Positions 1-4,500 of a DNA stretch of 5,955 nt are shown here, in pieces. This stretch comes from an uncultured Verrucomicrobiales bacterium (GTDB taxonomy: Bacteria > Verrucomicrobiota > Verrucomicrobiia > Limisphaerales > JACDHS01). The stretch is from the NCBI GenBank assembly GCA_937983475.1, contig CALJZV010000517.1:1-5955 (forward strand), in the 5' to 3' direction. Under the pieces are notes generated by a model. It saw only the letters and a program-made list of their open reading frames with translations. It ran no database searches and was not told the DNA's origin. Position 1 is the first letter of the stretch. Every line of letters starts with the position of its first letter. The translations under genes and the position numbers were made by a program.

Positions 1-42
1 CAAAAAATACTCAGGGATCTCAACCGGCATTTCACTCCATGA
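1..42 (+). CDS. C-terminal end of an unidentified upstream gene
   Basis: Reading frame 1 is open from the window edge and ends in TGA at 40-42, giving the last 13 residues QKILRDLNRHFTP. The stop shares bases with the ATG at 39, forming the 4-base ATGA overlap typical of translationally coupled genes in one operon. That geometry is the main reason to believe this frame is real, because 13 codons carry no recognisable domain. The neighbour is a GT9 glycosyltransferase, so another glycan-assembly gene would fit, but the function cannot be read from the visible part. Frames 2 and 3 are also open over this short stretch, so the call remains tentative. Confidence 0.5.
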   Translation, partial: QKILRDLNRHFTP

Positions 43-1154
43 TGCCCGTCGCCCTTAGAAAGCCATTGATCCGGCTGATGGCAGGAAAACAAAGCCCTTT
101 GCGTTTCGCCTCAAGGCGCTTTCGCGCGGGCATATTCAAACTCGACCGACTCGGCGATTTTGTTCTCGCTCTGGGAGCCATCCGGGCATTGACCCGGCAC
201 TACGGCGAGGACCAGTGCGCGTTGATTGTTTTTCAGGAGGTTGGTGAGTTGGCTCGGCTTGAATTTCCGCAAGCCGCCGTGATGGAGCTGCCGGCTGATG
301 GGGGCGGTATCCGCAACGCGCTTCCACTTTGGTGGAACCATCGCAGAAGTCTAAGTAACTCGGCTTTTGAAGACCTTATCTGCCTGCGCCATCGCGGCGC
401 GGTGGTGCATCATTTGGTCTTGTCGTGGGTTAGTGCAGGACGTTCGATTGGGATGGCCAACTCGACTCTGAGCCAATTGGAAGCTGATGAGAAAATATGG
501 CGACATGAATTAACCGAAGAATTGCCGCAGCCGCCACAGGCGCCGAGCGGCTCATGCCTGGAACTCGAAGCGCATCGGTTGGTGGTGGAGCGTGTCGTTG
601 AAGCTCCGGTAAACTCAGAAACGATTCTTCCGCGGTTTATGTCCTTTGAACCCAAGGCAGGCGATTCCATTCTGGTCACTCCCTACGCCAGCAGAGCCAT
701 TCGCGATTATCCTGAAGCACAGATGCTGGCGGTGCTGAAGGAGGTCAGGCGCGCTACTAATTCGCCATTGGTCTTGTGCGGCGGGCCGTCCGAGCGAGGT
801 CGGTTGCAGCAACTGGCACAGCGCGCCTGGGAGAAAAACATCGGCGGTGTGGAGGTGCTAAGAGCATGCAGCTTTCTGGATTTCTGCGGGACGGTCGCCC
901 ATTGCCGGGGAGTCCTGACGGTGGACACTTCAACGGCGCACGTCGCCACCGCATTGAACAAGCCCACCGTGGTCGTCATGGGCGGCGGCCATTATGGAGT
1001 CTTCGGCCCATGGCAGCGGTCGGCAAAACAAGTGTGGCTGACAAATCCCCTGCCCTGCTTCCACTGCGATTGGCATTGCGTTCATCCCAAGCCGCTTTGC
1101 ATCACTGAGATACCGCCATCCCAAATCGCCGCTCAATTACTGAAGGTCATTTAA
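39..1154 (+). CDS. Glycosyltransferase family 9 (ADP-heptose:LPS heptosyltransferase-like)
   Basis: The 371-residue product resembles GT9 enzymes, cytoplasmic or membrane-associated GT-B fold transferases that move heptose or a related sugar from a nucleotide donor onto lipopolysaccharide core or another surface glycan. The N-terminal Rossmann start is at residues 31-51, with the family motif DRLGD at 36-40. The second domain carries VTPYAS at 213-218 followed by IRDYP, with Arg222 where many family members have Lys. The donor-site signature DTSTAH spans 296-301, followed by the typical ALNKPTVVVMGG strand. A cysteine cluster (C340, C343, C347, C354) near the end recurs in a GT9 subgroup and may bind metal. 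The start at 39 is chosen because it overlaps the previous stop as ATGA; no clear Shine-Dalgarno is visible. About 30 residues precede the usual start of the fold, so Met14 (position 78) is an alternative. The family is clear, but the exact sugar and acceptor are not. The stop is TAA at 1152-1154. Confidence 0.9.
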   Translation: MMPVALRKPLIRLMAGKQSPLRFASRRFRAGIFKLDRLGDFVLALGAIRALTRHYGEDQCALIVFQEVGELARLEFPQAAVMELPADGGGIRNALPLWWNHRRSLSNSAFEDLICLRHRGAVVHHLVLSWVSAGRSIGMANSTLSQLEADEKIWRHELTEELPQPPQAPSGSCLELEAHRLVVERVVEAPVNSETILPRFMSFEPKAGDSILVTPYASRAIRDYPEAQMLAVLKEVRRATNSPLVLCGGPSERGRLQQLAQRAWEKNIGGVEVLRACSFLDFCGTVAHCRGVLTVDTSTAHVATALNKPTVVVMGGGHYGVFGPWQRSAKQVWLTNPLPCFHCDWHCVHPKPLCITEIPPSQIAAQLLKVI

Positions 1155-1173
1155 AAATGCCAAGTCAGTAGTT

Positions 1174-1191
1174 TTACGCTGCTACGCGTAA
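1174..1191. other. Short perfect hairpin downstream of the GT9 gene
   Basis: TTACGC (1174-1179) pairs with GCGTAA (1186-1191) around a six-base loop, 20 bases after the GT9 stop codon. It is followed by CAAAAAAC rather than a T-run, so it lacks the usual form of a + strand intrinsic terminator. It could stabilise the 3' end of the GT9 transcript or be chance. This is a weak call. Confidence 0.25.
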
Positions 1192-1209
1192 CAAAAAACA
1201 GCACAACCA

Positions 1210-1238
1210 TTGACATTTTCCTTCGTTTTCCATTAAAA
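1210..1238 (+). promoter_or_regulatory. Candidate sigma-70-type promoter for the giant gene
   Basis: A perfect -35 hexamer TTGACA lies at 1210-1215. At a 17-base spacing, 1233-1238 reads TTAAAA, which matches three of six positions of TATAAT. The predicted start near 1245 would give an untranslated leader of roughly 150 bases before the ATG at 1398. The location in the only sizeable spacer, directly upstream of a long gene, supports the call. The poor -10 box and the lack of a firm promoter consensus for the presumed lineage weaken it. Confidence 0.4.
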
Positions 1239-1397
1239 ACGAGGCATCCCAATTCATTTAGCCAGCGCCCCCGATTCTTCGCTGCTTTTATCGTATTGGG
1301 AGAAATACACCCAAACACGACAACAATAAAACCACTCCACCATAGGATGTTTTTCGTGCAGCCACGGGAGACATCATCGCTTCAAATCCGAAACCCC

Positions 1398-1526
1398 ATG
1401 AAACTCCACATTCCCAGTTATCGATGCCGCGCCTCCGTCGTTCAGAAGCGCCCTGTCATCATCGCCGCCGGCAAAGCTTTGGCCATCATCGCCACGTTGT
1501 TGGCGGCGTCAAGCGGCTTGGCTGCC
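1398..1526 (+). other. Signal peptide (residues 1-43)
   Basis: The n-region is basic (K2, R9, R11, K17, R18, K26). It leads into a hydrophobic core at about 27-37 (ALAIIATLLAA) and a small-residue end SSGLAAS. Signal peptidase I cleavage is expected after A42 or A43. No lipobox cysteine follows, so the protein should be exported in soluble or anchored form rather than as a lipoprotein. The n-region is longer than average. Confidence 0.75.
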
Positions 1527-4500
1527 TCCGGCAAGCACGCCGGAACCGCCGACACGCATGTTTGTTCCGACGACACCTGTTCGATGCGCGACAAGTTGCT
1601 GGATGATCCCAGTTTTAAAGTGAAACACTCGCCCGATTTCTTCGAAACCTACAAGGACGGCAGCCGCCCCAAGCGCAATGATCGCGGCAAGGGCAAAAGC
1701 CAACCGGCGGAGGAGTCGGCGAGTCTGGCCAATGTTTCCGGGGCCATTGCGCCTGCTGGAACACAGCCGGCAGGCGCCCTGACCGACCGCATTGTGTTCA
1801 CATCCGGCGGCCATGGCTGGACTTACGACAATGAAACGCAGGGCAAATGGGTCACCCAGCGCGGCGTGTCCCAGGAGATGGTGGAGGATTACGGCAACCT
1901 CGACCAGATGAACATGTTTGCCTATTACGCCTTTAACGCCGGGGCCACTGTAGTGGCGTTCCGCCCCATCGGCAACCAGACCAATGAAGTCGTGCTGGAC
2001 AACACTAGCGCCGCGGTCACTTGGGCAGGGACGTGGAATGACAGCTCCTCCACCATTTTTTATGGCAGCGCTGGCCAGACACCCTATCGCTGGACCTCCA
2101 TTGCTTCGAGCGAAACGGCCACCGCCACCTATACGCCGAATATCCCGGTCGCTGGTTATTATCCGGTTTACACTTGGGCGCGCCATGGCAGCGACCGCAC
2201 AAAGCAGCTTTATCGCATCAACCACACCGGCGGCCAGTCACAGGTGAGAATCCCGCACCACATGGTGGGGAACGGCTGGGTGTATTTGGGAACCTACTAT
2301 TTCAATGCCGGCTCCAGCGCGGCCAACGGTTCGGTAATCATCAGCAACCTTGAACCAACCCCCACTCTTGGATCGGTCATTATCGCCGATGCCATCCGCT
2401 TCGGAAACGGCATGGGCGACGTGGTGCCTACTCCATTGGCATCAGAAACCCCGACCGTTTCGAAGTATCCGCGCGAGGAGGAGTGTTCGCGCTATTGGGT
2501 GCAGCGCATGGTCGGCCAGGGCATGTCCTCGACGTTATACAACGGTTCGGGAAGCGACCAGGACGACAACGTGGGCGCTCCGGCACGCATGGCCAGGGAA
2601 ATGAACCGCGAAGCAGCCGAAAACATTTACAAGCGCATCTATCTTGGCTTTCACTCCAACGCTGGCAGCGGCTCATCCCGGGGATGTATTGGCCTCTATA
2701 ACAACTCCACCCTCTTTCCAGGAACGGCCACACCCAATCAATTCCGCTGGGCGCAGCTTATCGGCCAGGAGCTCAATGACGACCTGGTGGGCATCGGAGC
2801 GCCCCCCCTGGAAGTGGCCTGGCACAACCGAGGATCCAGCGTCACCCTCGCCCGCAGCGATTACGCTTTTGGCGAAATCAACAACAACAGCATCAGCGGC
2901 GAATTCGATGCCACGATTATCGAAGTCTCCTACCACGACAATGTCAGCGATTCTCAATTGATGCGCGATCCCAAGGTCCGCAACTGGGTTGCACGAACCA
3001 GCCTCCAGGCTGTGGTCAAATACATGAATGAATTCGATGGCCTGCCGCTCAATTTTCTGCCCGAACCCCCCACCAATGTCCGTGCGGTCGCCAACGGTAC
3101 CGGCGGCATTGTGATTTCTTGGGCGGTTCCCACCAGTTCAGCTGGAAGCGGCGCGGCCACAAGCTATGTCGTTTATCGCTCCACCGATGGCTACGGCTTT
3201 GGCAATCCGGTGACGGTCAGCGGCGGTGGCACAACGTCCACAACCTTGACGGGTTTAAGCGCCGATGTGGATTATTATTTCCGCGTGGCAGCCGTGAATG
3301 CCGGCGGTGAATCCATGCCTTCGGAAACGGTCGGTTGCCGCCGCGCGAGTGTTGCCACAACTCCCAAGGCTCTGTTTGTGAATGGCTACGACCGGATGGG
3401 CCGGTTTGCCAACCTGCGCCAATCTCTGACCACAACCAATTACACGGCGCCCGGCAACAGCGGCACCTTCGAGCGCGTCCTGACCCGCACCGCCAACACC
3501 TTTGATTACGTCGTGCAGCACGGCAAGGCGATCAGCGCCTACGGCATGCCTTTCGACACCTGCCAGAATGAAGCGGTCATCAATGGCCAAGTAAGCCTGT
3601 CTAGCTATGCGGCGGTCATTTGGGCCTGCGGCAACGAATCCACCGTGGACGAAACCTTCAGCAGCGCGGAGCAAACGCTGGTCATCAACTACCTCAACGC
3701 CAACGGCAATATCTTTGTCTCCGGTTCGGAAATCGCCTGGGACCTCGATCGCGCCTCGGGACCAACGACCGCAGATCGCGCCTTTTTCAACAACAATCTG
3801 CGGGCCAAGCTGCTTAACAATACCCATGACAATTCGCAAAGCTGGTCGTTCAGCGCCGCAACCGGCTCCATTTTTGCCGGCAACGCCACTGGCGCCTTCG
3901 ACGACGGCAAGAAGGGCATTTACTGGGTTGAATTTCCTGACGTCCTGACTCCGACCAACGGCTCGATTGCGGCCATCAATTATGTCGGCGGCATTGGCGG
4001 GGCGGCCGCCCTCCAATACAACGGCACGGTCAGCGGCGGAAAAGTGATCATCTTTGGTTTCCCCTTTGAAACGATCACCAGCGCCACCGTCCGCAATGAA
4101 TACATGGCTGACATCCTTAAATTCTTCAGCAACACAGCGCCGGTTCTGTCCGCCATCAGCAACAAGACAGTCAACGAAGGCAGCGCTCTCACCTTCACCG
4201 CGTCGGCTAACGATACGGACATTCCTGCTCAAACATTGACGTACAGTTTGGAGCCAGGAGCCCCATCCGGTGCCACCATCAATGCCTCTTCGGGCGCGTT
4301 CAGTTGGACACCAACCGAGTCGCAGGGGCCGGGCACTTACAACATCACGGTAAAAGTGACGGACAATGGTAATCCCAACCTGAGCGACACAAAATCCTTC
4401 ACAGCCACCGTCAATGAAGTGAACGCCGCGCCGACCCTGTCGGCCATCGGCAACCGGACGGTCAATGAAGGCAGCGCGCTGACGTTCACAGCCGTGGGCA

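Larger units (their letters stand above)
1155..1397. other. Intergenic spacer, AT-richer, with candidate promoter
   Basis: This 243-bp stretch separates the GT9 gene from the giant secreted-protein gene and is visibly richer in A and T than either neighbour. It holds a TTGACA hexamer (1210-1215), a 6-bp hairpin (1174-1191) and a second AT-rich inverted repeat (1221-1229 with 1236-1244, nine pairs including one T-G wobble, loop of six). Neither hairpin is followed by a T-run on the + strand, so no convincing intrinsic terminator is seen. The frame shared by both genes has no stop here after the GT9 TAA, but the conceptual translation is rich in Ser, Thr, Phe, Arg and His, unlike the Gly/Ala-rich coding regions. 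It was therefore left non-coding. Confidence 0.7.

Noticed and set aside
1171..1200. Intrinsic terminator after the GT9 gene
   Set aside because: The 6-bp hairpin is short and followed by an A-run, not a T-run, on the + strand.
1347..1397. Alternative start of the giant gene at ATG 1347
   Set aside because: It would add 17 residues before an already long signal-peptide n-region, and no Shine-Dalgarno is correctly spaced from it. It is kept only as an alternative.
1509..2225. Minus-strand open frame of 238 codons
   Set aside because: It is antisense to the signal-peptide, linker, amidase and golvesin-like regions, which make sense on the + strand. No domain or start signal was seen.
3255..4232. 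Long minus-strand open frame of 325 codons
   Set aside because: It lies wholly inside the + strand gene, which shows recognisable FN3 and GATase-like domains. Its translation has no recognisable domain and it is explained by GC-rich codon bias leaving few stops on the opposite strand.
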